From NCBI GenBank assembly GCA_966250375.1, contig CBINHE010000051.1:1-29598 (forward strand): 29,598 nucleotides of DNA. Reading direction: 5' to 3'. Shown piece after piece: positions 7,710-16,153 of the stretch (positions are counted from its first letter, which is position 1; the number at the start of each line of letters is the position of its first letter). The stretch is from CAMLDH01 sp966250375 (GTDB lineage Bacteria; Pseudomonadota; Gammaproteobacteria; Burkholderiales; Burkholderiaceae_D). Made by a program: the position numbers and the translations under genes. Below the pieces are notes generated by a model. It worked only from the letters and a program-made list of their open reading frames with translations. It made no database searches and was not told where the DNA came from.

Positions 7710-8870
7710 ATGAAATATGCGAAGCGCCTTCAAACGTTGATGCTTGGTGCGTGGCTCATGGCGGCGGGTTTGCCGGCGTGGGCGGTGGTCGACAGCCAGG
7801 GTGGTCCGGCCGTGCGGGAAATCAACTTGCAGCAACCCGTAACGCAGATTGCGCGTGACATCTATTCGATCCATAACCTGATGCTGTTCATCTGCCTGGC
7901 AATCTTCATTGCCGTGTTCGGCGTGATGTTCTATTCGATCCTCAAGCATCGTAAATCGCTGGGCCATAGAGCCGCGAGCTTCCATGAAAGCACCGCAGTC
8001 GAGATCGCATGGACGGTAGTGCCGTTCCTCATTGTAATTGGCATGGCGCTGCCGGCTACCAAAACGGTGGTCGCGATGAAGGATACGTCCAATGCCGATC
8101 TCACCATCAAGGCGACCGGCATGCAATGGAAATGGGGTTATGACTACCTCAAGGGTGAGGGCGAAGGCATTGCTTTTCTGTCCAATCTTTCGACCCCGCG
8201 TGAGCAGGTCACTGATCCGACCAAGATCAAGAACGACAATTACTTGCTCGAAGTCGATAATCCCGTAGTCGTACCGGTCAACAAAAAAGTCCGCATCATC
8301 ACGACTGCAAACGATGTCATCCATTCGTGGACCATCCCTGCGTTCGGCGTCAAGCAGGATGCTATTCCCGGCTTTGTGCGCGACACCTGGTTCAAGGCTG
8401 AAAAAATCGGCACCTATCGTGGACAGTGCGTTGAACTGTGCGGCAAGGAACACGCGTTCATGCCGATCGTCGTTAATGTCGTTAGCGAAGACGACTACAA
8501 GAAATGGGTCGACGGCAAGAAGAAGGAAATGGCTGCCAAGGCAGACGATCCCAGCAAGGTCTGGACGGTGGATGAGCTGAAGCAACGTGGCGAAAAAACC
8601 TATGCTGCGAACTGCGCAGTGTGCCATCAGGCAACCGGCAAGGGAGTGCCGGGTGCATTCCCGGCGCTGGATGGTTCTGCAATTGTGAACGGCCCGAAAG
8701 CGGATCAAATGAAGATCGTGTTGAACGGTAAAAACGCGATGCCGGCATGGAAATCGGTGTTGTCCGATACCGATATTGCTGCGGTGATCACTTACACCCG
8801 CAACAACTGGTCCAACAAAGCCCAGGAAAACATCGTTCAACCGGCCGAAGTTCTGGCTGCGCGCAAGTAA
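7710..8870 (+). CDS. coxB: Cytochrome c oxidase subunit II with fused cytochrome c domain
   Basis: Subunit II of an aa3/caa3-type heme-copper oxidase takes electrons from cytochrome c through CuA and passes them to subunit I. It has a signal peptide (about residues 1-25, cleavage near AWA), two membrane helices (about 52-78 and 98-118) and the CuA domain. CuA ligands are visible: His about 205, Cys 240 and Cys 244 in CVELCGKEH, His 248 and Met 251. After a short linker there is a C-terminal class I cytochrome c domain with CAVCH (about 302-306) and a distal Met in NAMPAW (about 344). This domain makes it caa3-like. At 386 residues it is longer than plain subunit II for that reason. coxA begins 18 bp downstream. 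Confidence 0.97.
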   Translation: MKYAKRLQTLMLGAWLMAAGLPAWAVVDSQGGPAVREINLQQPVTQIARDIYSIHNLMLFICLAIFIAVFGVMFYSILKHRKSLGHRAASFHESTAVEIAWTVVPFLIVIGMALPATKTVVAMKDTSNADLTIKATGMQWKWGYDYLKGEGEGIAFLSNLSTPREQVTDPTKIKNDNYLLEVDNPVVVPVNKKVRIITTANDVIHSWTIPAFGVKQDAIPGFVRDTWFKAEKIGTYRGQCVELCGKEHAFMPIVVNVVSEDDYKKWVDGKKKEMAAKADDPSKVWTVDELKQRGEKTYAANCAVCHQATGKGVPGAFPALDGSAIVNGPKADQMKIVLNGKNAMPAWKSVLSDTDIAAVITYTRNNWSNKAQENIVQPAEVLAARK

Positions 8871-8888
8871 TAAATTTAGGAGTTTGAG

Positions 8889-10484
8889 ATGAGCACAACC
8901 GCAATCGATCACGCACACGATCATTCTCACGACCACGCGCACGACCATCCGCATGGCTGGCGTCGCTGGTTGTACGCGACCAACCACAAGGACATCGGTA
9001 CGCTGTATCTGTGGTTCTCTTTCATAATGTTGTTGTCGGGCGGTTTGCTGGCGATGCTGATTCGCACCGAATTGTTTCAGCCCGGCCTTCAATTCTTTCA
9101 GCCGGAATTCTTCAATCAGTTGACCACCATGCACGGCTTGATCATGGTGTTTGGTGCGATCATGCCGGCCTTTGTGGGCTTTGCCAACTGGATGGTTCCG
9201 CTGCAGATCGGCGCCTCCGACATGGCGTTCGCACGCATGAACAACTTCTCGTTCTGGCTGCTGCCGCCTGCCGCGCTGCTGCTGGCAGCGTCGTTCCTGG
9301 TGCCGGGCGGCGCGACTGCCGCAGGCTGGACGCTGTATGCGCCGCTGTCGACCCAGATGGGCATCGGCATGGATATGGCCATTTTCGCGATGCACATCAT
9401 GGGCGCATCATCGATCATGGGTTCGATCAACATCATCACCACGATTCTGAACATGCGCGCGCCCGGCATGACGCTGATGAAAATGCCGATGTTCTGCTGG
9501 ACCTGGCTTATTACCGCTTACCTGTTGATCGCCGTGATGCCGGTGCTGGCTGGGGCGATCACGATGACCTTGACTGATCGCCACTTCGGGACCTCGTTCT
9601 TCAATGCTGCCGGCGGCGGTGATCCGGTGATGTACCAGCATATCTTCTGGTTCTTCGGCCATCCCGAGGTCTACATCATGATTTTGCCGGCGTTCGGCAT
9701 CGTGTCGCACATCATCCCGGCCTTCGCACGCAAGCAATTGTTCGGCTATGCATCGATGGTGTATGCAACCTCGTCGATCGCGATCCTGTCGTTCATCGTC
9801 TGGGCGCACCACATGTTCACAACCGGCATGCCGGTGACCGGTCAGCTGTTCTTCATGTACGCAACGATGCTTATCGCGATTCCGACCGGCGTTAAAGTGT
9901 TCAACTGGATTGCAACGATGTGGAAGGGCTCGATGACCTTCGAGACGCCGATGCTGTTTGCTGTCGGCTTCATCTTCGTGTTTACGATGGGCGGATTCAC
10001 CGGCCTGATCCTGGCGGTGACACCGATCGATATCCAGTTGCAGGATACCTACTACGTGGTGGCACACTTCCACTACGTGCTGGTGGCTGGTTCTCTGTTC
10101 GCACTGTTTGCCGGCTTTTACTACTGGGGCCCGAAATGGACCGGCTTCATGTACAACGAAGCGCGCGGCAAGTTCCATTTCTGGGCATCGCTGATCACCT
10201 TCAACATCACCTTCTTTCCGATGCACTTCCTGGGGCTGGCCGGCATGCCGCGCCGCTATGCGGACTACCCGGCGCAGTTTACCGATTTCAACATGGTGGC
10301 TTCGATCGGTGCGTTCGGTTTCGGCCTGTCACAGGTTTATTTCCTGTTCGCAGTTGTGCTGCCGTCGATCAAGGGCGGCCAAAAAGCTGCGGACAAGCCA
10401 TGGGATGGGGCAGAAGGTCTGGAGTGGACAATTCCCAGCCCGGCACCGTTCCACACTTTTGAAACACCGCCGACAGTGAAGTAA
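8889..10484 (+). CDS. coxA: Cytochrome c oxidase subunit I
   Basis: This is the catalytic subunit of the aa3-type oxidase, containing heme a and the heme a3-CuB centre. It reduces O2 to water and pumps protons across the inner membrane. The 531 residues form about 12 membrane helices. Key motifs are visible: TMHGLIMVF (low-spin heme His), WFFGHPEVYIMILPAFG (CuB His and the cross-linked Tyr), WAHHMFTTGM (CuB His pair), the K-channel region, and VVAHFHYVLVAG (heme a3 and heme a His). The N-terminus is unusual in having eight His alternating with Asp/Ala/Ser before the first conserved segment WRRWLYATNHKDIG. A Shine-Dalgarno sequence (TTAGGAG) precedes the ATG. Confidence 0.98.
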   Translation: MSTTAIDHAHDHSHDHAHDHPHGWRRWLYATNHKDIGTLYLWFSFIMLLSGGLLAMLIRTELFQPGLQFFQPEFFNQLTTMHGLIMVFGAIMPAFVGFANWMVPLQIGASDMAFARMNNFSFWLLPPAALLLAASFLVPGGATAAGWTLYAPLSTQMGIGMDMAIFAMHIMGASSIMGSINIITTILNMRAPGMTLMKMPMFCWTWLITAYLLIAVMPVLAGAITMTLTDRHFGTSFFNAAGGGDPVMYQHIFWFFGHPEVYIMILPAFGIVSHIIPAFARKQLFGYASMVYATSSIAILSFIVWAHHMFTTGMPVTGQLFFMYATMLIAIPTGVKVFNWIATMWKGSMTFETPMLFAVGFIFVFTMGGFTGLILAVTPIDIQLQDTYYVVAHFHYVLVAGSLFALFAGFYYWGPKWTGFMYNEARGKFHFWASLITFNITFFPMHFLGLAGMPRRYADYPAQFTDFNMVASIGAFGFGLSQVYFLFAVVLPSIKGGQKAADKPWDGAEGLEWTIPSPAPFHTFETPPTVK

Positions 10485-10497
10485 TTGATAGTATTGT

Positions 10498-10530
10498 GGG
10501 ACAGGGTCCAGCGGAGCGGTACTCTGTCCC
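10498..10530 (+). promoter_or_regulatory. Intercistronic inverted repeat after coxA
   Basis: GGGACAG (10498-10504) pairs with CTGTCCC (10524-10530) around a 19-base loop, immediately after the coxA stop. There is no T-run. It is more likely a processing or stability hairpin, or a dispersed palindrome, than a full terminator. A related structure lies at 11563-11608. Confidence 0.45.
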
Positions 10531-10576
10531 CCAACTGGAAAAAACGGTGAAGGTCCGCCTGATTGCCTGTGTATAT

Positions 10577-10684
10577 ATGTCTGACCACAAAAAACCGAAT
10601 AATCTCAAAACGGCCCTGATTCTGGCGGCGGTCGCGCTAATATTTTTCGCCGGCGTCTTCATCAAGCGATTGTGGTTGAGTTGA
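10577..10684 (+). CDS. Small cytochrome oxidase assembly protein (35 aa)
   Basis: This is a tiny single-pass membrane protein: a short polar N-terminus (MSDHKKPNNLKT), one hydrophobic helix (about residues 13-29) and a basic end (KRLWLS). Proteins of this size and layout sit between coxA and cox11 in Burkholderiales and are annotated as small cytochrome oxidase assembly proteins. The true start is ATG 10577; an upstream in-frame extension to 10496 would run through the intercistronic hairpin and is implausible. The stop is directly followed by the cox11 start at 10686. Confidence 0.75.
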   Translation: MSDHKKPNNLKTALILAAVALIFFAGVFIKRLWLS

Positions 10685-10685
10685 A

Positions 10686-11255
10686 ATGGAACCGCAAGAT
10701 CAAGGTCGTACCGGATACGCGCGCAAACTGAATGCGCAGATGTTGGGCAAGTTGATCGTTATCGCGGTATTGATGTTCGGCTTTGGCTATGCGTTGGTCC
10801 CGATTTACAAAAAAATTTGCGAAATTACCGGCGTCAATATCCTGACGCCGAAAGACTCAACGGTAGAGCGTGTCAGTAATACGCAGGTCGATAAAACGCG
10901 GACGATTACCGTTGAGTTCGACGCGAATGCGCAAGGCCCCTGGCGTTTTCGTCCAGTCGTCAACAGTTTGCAAGTACATCCTGGTGAAATGGCGCAAGTG
11001 GTGTACGAAGTGGTAAATACGCAAGCGCGCAGCATTGATGCGCAGGCGATTCCGAGCTATGCGCCGCAGCAGGCATCAGCGCACTTCAAGAAGGTCGAGT
11101 GTTTCTGTTTCAAACAGCAGACGCTGGGACCGAATGAAGCGAAGCAGATGCCGGTCGTGTTCTACATCGATCCGGCCTTGCCGAAAGATGTGAAGACAAT
11201 TACTCTGTCATACACATTTTTTGAAATTGCCGGGAAAGGCAAAACAGCCGGTTGA
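10686..11255 (+). CDS. ctaG: Cytochrome c oxidase assembly protein CtaG/Cox11
   Basis: This is the copper chaperone that delivers copper to the CuB site of subunit I. It is a 189-residue protein with a cytoplasmic N-terminus, one membrane anchor (about residues 21-42, ending in YALVPIYKKICEITGVN, a family hallmark) and a periplasmic immunoglobulin-like domain. The copper-binding CFCF is visible in VECFCFKQQTLGPNE. MPVVFYIDP and ITLSYTFFE complete the family pattern. It overlaps nothing, starting 1 bp after the small assembly gene, and is followed by DUF2970 14 bp downstream. The whole arrangement is consistent with a single oxidase operon. Confidence 0.96.
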   Translation: MEPQDQGRTGYARKLNAQMLGKLIVIAVLMFGFGYALVPIYKKICEITGVNILTPKDSTVERVSNTQVDKTRTITVEFDANAQGPWRFRPVVNSLQVHPGEMAQVVYEVVNTQARSIDAQAIPSYAPQQASAHFKKVECFCFKQQTLGPNEAKQMPVVFYIDPALPKDVKTITLSYTFFEIAGKGKTAG

Positions 11256-11268
11256 AGGACAAGGCAGC

Positions 11269-11484
11269 ATGGAAGATTTGAAGGATGCATCAAAGCGCAA
11301 AGCATCATTTGGCGCGACGATGAAGGCTGTATTCTGGTCGTTTTTCGGCATCAGAAAGAAAAGCGATTACGAGAAGGATGCCGCGCAGCTTAATCCCGTG
11401 CATGTGGTTATTGCCGGCGTGATTGGGGCATTGATTTTTATTGCGACGCTGATCATGATTGTCAAGATGGTCGTCGCAAAGTAG
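11269..11484 (+). CDS. DUF2970 family small membrane protein
   Basis: This 71-residue protein matches DUF2970, regularly encoded between cox11 and coxC in betaproteobacteria. It has the pattern TMKAVFWSFFGIRKKSDYEKD, then NPVHVVIAGVIGALIFIATLIMIVKMVV, a single C-terminal membrane helix. The exact role is unknown, probably oxidase assembly or stability. I chose ATG 11269, just after the ctaG stop and preceded by AAGG; an in-frame TTG at 11221 would overlap ctaG and is unlikely. Confidence 0.85.
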   Translation: MEDLKDASKRKASFGATMKAVFWSFFGIRKKSDYEKDAAQLNPVHVVIAGVIGALIFIATLIMIVKMVVAK

Positions 11485-11562
11485 GTATTTTTAGATGTTG
11501 CGGGATGGAGGAAGGCCAAGACTTAAGCGCCGCCTACTTTGTCCTCAACATTACAGGAATGC

Positions 11563-11608
11563 GGGACAGAGTTGGTGCGCGCCGCGGCGTGCCGAATATT
11601 CTGTGCCC
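11563..11608 (+). promoter_or_regulatory. Intercistronic inverted repeat before coxC
   Basis: GGGACAGA (11563-11570) faces TCTGTGCCC (11600-11608), pairing with a one-base bulge around a GC-rich partly self-complementary centre. The outer arm shares GGGACAGAGT with the reverse complement of the hairpin after coxA. It lies 26 bp before the coxC start and its ribosome site. Confidence 0.4.
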
Positions 11609-11634
11609 AACAAATTTTAAATTTGGAGATCGAG

Positions 11635-12498
11635 ATGAGTTCTCAACAACACGCTAATGCACCTGATTATTTCGTGCCGGGCCCATCCAAATGGCCGGTA
11701 CTGGCCGGCGCTTCGTTACTCTTGACAATGGCAGGCGCATCCGCATGGGTTAATGGTTACAGCTGGGGGCCGTATGCCAACGTGGCGGGCATCCTGGCAT
11801 TCATCGCAGTACTGTACAACTGGTTTGGCGATGCGTTCGCGGAATCCGAAGGGGGGTTGTACAGTGCCCGTATCGATACTTCGTTCCGCTGGAGCATGAG
11901 CTGGTTCATCTTCTCCGAAGTCATGTTCTTCGCCGGCTTTTTTGGCGCATTGTTTTATGCACGCAGCATCACGATGCCATGGCTGGCGGATCTGGATCAC
12001 AAGATTTTGTGGCCGGATTTTGCCGGGCAGTGGGGTACTGGCGGTCCGGCAGGCACCATCGAAAAATTCACCACCATGGGCCCGTTTCCGATCCCGACAA
12101 TTAACACAGCATTGCTGCTGATGTCCGGCGTTACTTTGACGATTGCCCATCACGCGTTGCGCCTGGGACATCGTGGCAAGACTGCGTTCTGGCTGTTTGC
12201 AACGATCGCGCTTGGCGTAACCTTCATGGGTTTTCAGGCGTATGAATATATGCACGCTTATAGCGAATTGAATCTGAAACTGTCTTCCGGCATTTATGGT
12301 TCGACATTCTTCATGTTGACCGGCTTCCATGGCTTCCATGTGACGTTGGGAGCAATCATGCTGTCAGTCGTGTTGTATCGCGTGATAAAAGGTCACTTTA
12401 CCGCAGATCAGCATTTTGGATTCGAAGGTGCCGCATGGTACTGGCACTTTGTGGACGTGGTGTGGCTCGGCTTGTACGTGGTGGTTTACTGGCTGTAA
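11635..12498 (+). CDS. coxC: Cytochrome c oxidase subunit III
   Basis: Subunit III stabilises the catalytic core of the aa3-type oxidase. The 287-residue protein has about seven membrane helices. Family patterns include YFVPGPSKWPVLAG at the N-terminus, FRWSMSWFIFSEVMFFAGFFGALFYAR, the TIAHHALRLG segment, FMGFQAYEY, FFMLTGFHGFHVTLGAIML, and the terminal FEGAAWYWHFVDVVWLGLYVVVYWL. I chose ATG 11635 with a GGAGATCGAG ribosome site; an upstream extension to 11539 would translate the intercistronic palindrome. A strong terminator follows 34 bp after the stop. Confidence 0.97.
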   Translation: MSSQQHANAPDYFVPGPSKWPVLAGASLLLTMAGASAWVNGYSWGPYANVAGILAFIAVLYNWFGDAFAESEGGLYSARIDTSFRWSMSWFIFSEVMFFAGFFGALFYARSITMPWLADLDHKILWPDFAGQWGTGGPAGTIEKFTTMGPFPIPTINTALLLMSGVTLTIAHHALRLGHRGKTAFWLFATIALGVTFMGFQAYEYMHAYSELNLKLSSGIYGSTFFMLTGFHGFHVTLGAIMLSVVLYRVIKGHFTADQHFGFEGAAWYWHFVDVVWLGLYVVVYWL

Positions 12499-12532
12499 GC
12501 TGGCAACAAGTTTTATCCAAGGCATAAAAAAA

Positions 12533-12556
12533 GCCGCACCTCGGTGCGGCTTTTTT
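12533..12556. terminator. Bidirectional intrinsic terminator after coxC
   Basis: GCCGCAC-CTCG-GTGCGGC forms a tight GC-rich hairpin flanked by A7 on the left and T6 on the right. It therefore ends coxC transcription on plus and DUF2909 transcription on minus. Confidence 0.9.
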
Positions 12557-12568
12557 ACTTGAAAGAAT

Positions 12569-12769
12569 TTAACGGATGCCAGTCGGTTGAATCCAGCCAA
12601 GATAATTGGCAACCAGAATCAGCACGAACAAGGCGATCGAAAATCCAACGCGTAGCGCCAACGCTCTCACGGTGCGGTTAGTTTTACCTTTGTCTTTCAT
12701 TAAAAAAACCAGCGCGGAACCGAGGCTGGCAATAATCAGGATGAATGCAATGGCGACAAGAATTTTCAT
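12569..12769 (-). CDS. Twin transmembrane helix small protein (DUF2909)
   Basis: This 66-residue protein has two membrane helices (about residues 3-23 and 40-59) joined by a basic loop (KDKGKTNRTVRAL), which matches DUF2909. These proteins are habitually encoded opposite coxC and SURF1 in betaproteobacteria. No biochemical function is established; a respiratory-complex accessory role is inferred from context. It is convergent with coxC across the shared terminator and divergent from the SURF1 gene, whose start is 75 bp away. Confidence 0.85.
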   Translation of the reverse strand: MKILVAIAFILIIASLGSALVFLMKDKGKTNRTVRALALRVGFSIALFVLILVANYLGWIQPTGIR

Positions 12770-12844
12770 ATGAGGCGCGCTAGCCGGAGCATAATAATGC
12801 CGGCTGGGGCTGAAAAGGGAAGTATTGAATAAAGTGACATTGTA

Positions 12845-13558
12845 ATGCCAATCAAATTCCGTTTCCGGTGGATTCCGTTTGTTGCGGCTGCCATCGCCGT
12901 GGCGGTTGGCGTGTCTTTAGGCCAATGGCAAACGCGGCGTGCAGCGGAAAAAGAAGCGCTTGAAGCCAAGTTGGCGGTACGCGAATCCATGCCGCCAATT
13001 GTATTGGGGTCTGCCATTGCCGACATTGATGGAATCGAATATCGGCGCGTACTGGTCAAAGGCGAATTCGCACGCGATTGGCCGGTCTATCTGGAAAATC
13101 GACCTTACCGTGGGGCGGCCGGTTTTTACGTCATCATGCCCTTGAAAATAGCCGGAACAGACATGCATGTATTGGTCGTGCGCGGGTGGGTGCCGCGCAA
13201 TATGGCTGATCGCACTAAATTGCCAGCGATTCCGACATCGGTTGGCGTAGTGGAGATTCAGGGTGTCGCGACGCACAATGCGGGCCGTTTGCTGCAACTC
13301 GGGCGGGCGGGGACCTTGCATCCAAATGCGATCGTGCAGAATCTGGATATCCCGGCCTTCGCCGCCGCCAGCAAACTGCAGCTTCAACCATTTGTGATTG
13401 AGCAATTGAACGATACGCGGGATGGTTTGGTGCGCGACTGGCCGCACCCTTCCATCGGCATTGAAAAACATCGCGGCTATGCGTTCCAGTGGTATGGACT
13501 GGCAGCGACCGCACTTTTATTTTTCGTAGTGACAGGATTTAGACGTGAAACAAAATAA
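12845..13558 (+). CDS. SURF1 family cytochrome oxidase assembly protein
   Basis: SURF1 (Shy1) proteins help insert heme a into subunit I. The 237 residues have the classic layout: an N-terminal helix (about residues 8-26), then LGQWQTRRAAEKEAL, a periplasmic domain with YRRVLVKGEFARDWPVYLENRPYRGAAGFYVIMPLKI and VLVVRGWVPRN, and a C-terminal helix (about 215-232) preceded by HRGYAFQWYGLAAT. The start is ATG 12845. It overlaps the next gene by 14 bp, which indicates translational coupling. Confidence 0.95.
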   Translation: MPIKFRFRWIPFVAAAIAVAVGVSLGQWQTRRAAEKEALEAKLAVRESMPPIVLGSAIADIDGIEYRRVLVKGEFARDWPVYLENRPYRGAAGFYVIMPLKIAGTDMHVLVVRGWVPRNMADRTKLPAIPTSVGVVEIQGVATHNAGRLLQLGRAGTLHPNAIVQNLDIPAFAAASKLQLQPFVIEQLNDTRDGLVRDWPHPSIGIEKHRGYAFQWYGLAATALLFFVVTGFRRETK

Positions 13559-14135
13559 GCAACAAACGGCAGGGCGCTGGAGGCTATTTGCCGTATTGGC
13601 CGTGTGCGCCGCACCACTGGTAGCTTCCTATTTCACGTATTACGTGATCAAGCCCGAGGGACGTACTAATTACGGCGCATTGCTCGATCCGCGCATTCAT
13701 CCGATGCCCGCATTGGACGCGACCACACTTGATGGCAAGCCGGCTACGCTCGAAGCATATAAGGGCAAATGGATCATGCTGCAGGTCGACGATGCTGACT
13801 GCGGGGAGCGCTGCAAGAAGAAATTATTTGAGATGCGGCAACTGCGGCTGATTCAAGGCAAGGAAATGGACCGTATCGAACGGGTGTGGCTGATCACTGG
13901 CGATCAGCCGCTGGACACTCTCGTGATGCGCGAATACGATGGTACACGGATGCTGCGAGCCAAGCCGGATGCATTGAAGGCGTGGTTGCCGATCGAGGCA
14001 GGGACGACAGTGTTCGACCATATCTACATGATCGATCCGCTCGGCAATTTGATGATGCGCTTTCCAAAAGATGCCGATCCCAACAAGGTCAAAAAAGATA
14101 TCGCGAAGCTGCTGAAGGCTTCGAGCATAGGATGA
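13545..14135 (+). CDS. Sco-like thioredoxin-fold protein, membrane-anchored
   Basis: This 196-residue protein has one N-terminal membrane anchor (about residues 12-33) and a periplasmic thioredoxin-like domain. The motif DADCGERCKKK places two Cys in a CxxxC spacing (about 86 and 90). A His near 159 in FDHIYMIDPLGNLMMRFP occupies the position of the copper-ligand His of SCO proteins. It therefore looks like a divergent SCO/SenC relative that may handle copper or thiols for oxidase assembly. Homologues at this locus are often loosely annotated as cytochrome c oxidase subunit I, which this clearly is not. It overlaps SURF1 and lies 7 bp before ctaA. Confidence 0.8.
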   Translation: MKQNKQQTAGRWRLFAVLAVCAAPLVASYFTYYVIKPEGRTNYGALLDPRIHPMPALDATTLDGKPATLEAYKGKWIMLQVDDADCGERCKKKLFEMRQLRLIQGKEMDRIERVWLITGDQPLDTLVMREYDGTRMLRAKPDALKAWLPIEAGTTVFDHIYMIDPLGNLMMRFPKDADPNKVKKDIAKLLKASSIG

Positions 14136-14142
14136 CTCACTC

Positions 14143-15258
14143 GTGCTGATTCAACTCGCTATCACCGCTCTGCTGGCTGCCATGTTACCGCTGGTAATGG
14201 TATGGGTATCGAACGACGCCAACAAATACCGCAAACTGGTGTGGGTGACACTGTTCCTTACCTTCGACCTAATCATGTTTGGCGCATTTACACGCTTGAC
14301 TGATTCCGGGCTCGGTTGTCCTGATTGGCCCGGCTGTTATGGGCACGCGAATCCGTTTCAGGCGCATGCGCATATCAGTAGTGCCGAAGCATTAATGCCG
14401 ACCGGTCCGGTGACGGTCATGAAAGCATGGATCGAGATGATTCATCGCTATCTGGCCATGGGCATCGGCGTATTGATCATCGCGTTGATGGGAATCAGTT
14501 GGCGTAGATGGCTTGGGGGGCGACGCAAGAACTTGTCATTTTCGCCATGGTTTCCGACCGTACTGTTCGCTTTCATATGTCTGCAGGGTGCGTTCGGCGC
14601 CTGGACCGTCACAATGAAATTGCAGCCGATTATCGTGACCACGCATCTATTGCTCGGCATGCTCTTGCTGGCGCTGTTGACTTGGCTGGCGGCACGGCAC
14701 AGCGATCATGCACCGATTGCACCACCGGCGTTTGCGCTGCGGACGCCGGCGCTCGTGATTTCGGTATTGCTGGCGATTCAGATTGCGTTGGGCGGCTGGG
14801 TCAGTACCAATTATGCCGTACTCGCCTGTACCGAATTTCCGCTATGCAATGGTGTCGTGTTACCGCAGATGGATTTCGCGAATGGCTTCACGTTGTGGCG
14901 AGGTCTGGGCATGACCGCTGGTGGAGAGTACTTACCTTTCGCGGCATTGACCGCAATCCACTGGACGCATCGTACCTTCGCATTTGTCGTTGTCGCGTTA
15001 ATCGCTTGGCTCGCACATAAAGCGCTCAAGGTTGATGGCTTGCGCAAGACTGGGCGTTGGCTGCTGATTGTGATTGGTTTGCAATTCGTCACCGGGATAT
15101 CGACTGTTTTGCTGGATTGGCCGCTTGCAATCGCGGTCGCCCACAACGGCGGCGCAGCGCTCCTCGTGCTTTTGCTGACCATGTTAAACTACAAGGCTCG
15201 AATTCCGGCCGTGACGATAGCCCCGCAGAAAGCGGCAACACGCTTATCGTCCGCATAA
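14143..15258 (+). CDS. ctaA: Heme A synthase CtaA/COX15
   Basis: Heme A synthase oxidises the C8 methyl of heme O to a formyl group, giving heme A for the oxidase. The 371 residues form about eight membrane helices. Characteristic segments are FGAFTRLTDSGLGCPDWPGCYG near the N-terminus, EMIHRYLAMGIGVLI (heme-ligand His), GAWTVTMKLQPIIVTTHLLLGM, VSTNYAVLACTEFPLCNG and the C-terminal IHWTHRTFAFVV and AHNGGAALLVL. The start is a GTG at 14143, 7 bp after the previous stop. ctaB follows 10 bp downstream, giving the two heme-modifying enzymes in order. Confidence 0.95.
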   Translation: MLIQLAITALLAAMLPLVMVWVSNDANKYRKLVWVTLFLTFDLIMFGAFTRLTDSGLGCPDWPGCYGHANPFQAHAHISSAEALMPTGPVTVMKAWIEMIHRYLAMGIGVLIIALMGISWRRWLGGRRKNLSFSPWFPTVLFAFICLQGAFGAWTVTMKLQPIIVTTHLLLGMLLLALLTWLAARHSDHAPIAPPAFALRTPALVISVLLAIQIALGGWVSTNYAVLACTEFPLCNGVVLPQMDFANGFTLWRGLGMTAGGEYLPFAALTAIHWTHRTFAFVVVALIAWLAHKALKVDGLRKTGRWLLIVIGLQFVTGISTVLLDWPLAIAVAHNGGAALLVLLLTMLNYKARIPAVTIAPQKAATRLSSA

Positions 15259-15268
15259 GATCCCACGC

Positions 15269-16153
15269 ATGACTACTCTGACAGCACACTCCAACCGATT
15301 CGCCCAGTATTGGGCGCTGACCAAGCCGCGCGTGACGCAGCTGGCGGTGTTTTGCGCGGTCATCGGTATGTTCCTGGCAACGCCCGATTTGCCGAACTGG
15401 AAAGTCGTCGTTGCCGCCACCATCGGTATCTGGTTGTTGGCGGGCGCAGCGTTCGCCGTCAACTGTCTGGTGGAGCGGGAAATCGATTCGCGCATGGCGC
15501 GCACCGCACGGCGTCCGATGGCGCGCGGCGAAATTACCGTGGCGCAAACGCTGGTGTTTTCCGGCGTGATTGGCGGGGCCGGCATGTGGGTGTTGTACAA
15601 CTTCGTCAATCCGCTCACCATGTGGCTGACGTTTGCCACTTTCGTCGGCTATGCGGTGGTGTATACCATCATCCTCAAGCCGGCGACACCTCAGAATATC
15701 GTGATCGGCGGCTTGTCCGGCGCGATGCCGCCAGCCTTGGGCTGGGCTGCGATTGCGAACGATGTACCGATGCAGGCATGGATACTGGTGCTGATTATTT
15801 TCATTTGGACACCACCGCATTTCTGGGCGCTGGCCCTGTACCGCCGCGACGATTATGCCAAATCCGGATTGCCGATGCTGCCCATTACGCATGGATTGAA
15901 ATTCACGCAATTTCATATTTGGCTGTACACGATCGCATTGGTGGCCACCACGATGCTGCCGTATGCGATACACATGAGTGGCTTGATCTATCTGGTGAGC
16001 GCGAGTGTGCTCGGTGCAATTTTCTTGTGGTACGCATGGCGGATCTACCGCCATTATGACGATATTCTCGCTCGTAAAACCTTTGCTTATTCGATCATCT
16101 ACTTGTCGCTGCTGTTTGCAGCGTTGTTGATCGATCATTATCTATTTTTATGA
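15269..16153 (+). CDS. ctaB: Protoheme IX farnesyltransferase (heme O synthase)
   Basis: This UbiA-superfamily enzyme transfers a farnesyl group to protoheme IX to make heme O, the substrate of CtaA. The 294-residue protein has about nine membrane helices. The prenyl-diphosphate site is seen in NCLVEREIDSRMARTARRPM (about residues 65-84). FVGYAVVYTIILKPATPQNIVIGGLSGAMPP and WILVLIIFIWTPPHFWALALYRRDDYAKSGLPMLP are strong CtaB signatures. Its stop overlaps the SCO start as ATGA, indicating coupled translation. Confidence 0.96.
   Translation: MTTLTAHSNRFAQYWALTKPRVTQLAVFCAVIGMFLATPDLPNWKVVVAATIGIWLLAGAAFAVNCLVEREIDSRMARTARRPMARGEITVAQTLVFSGVIGGAGMWVLYNFVNPLTMWLTFATFVGYAVVYTIILKPATPQNIVIGGLSGAMPPALGWAAIANDVPMQAWILVLIIFIWTPPHFWALALYRRDDYAKSGLPMLPITHGLKFTQFHIWLYTIALVATTMLPYAIHMSGLIYLVSASVLGAIFLWYAWRIYRHYDDILARKTFAYSIIYLSLLFAALLIDHYLFL

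Noticed and set aside
7686..9395. Long minus-strand ORF of 569 codons opposite coxB/coxA
   Set aside because: It is the mirror frame of two certain genes. The His-, Arg- and Gln-rich translation is typical of antisense shadows in GC-rich DNA and shows no domain pattern.
15089..16138. 349-codon minus-strand ORF opposite ctaB
   Set aside because: It is antisense to a clear heme O synthase gene. Its composition is low-complexity and there is no motif or ribosome site.
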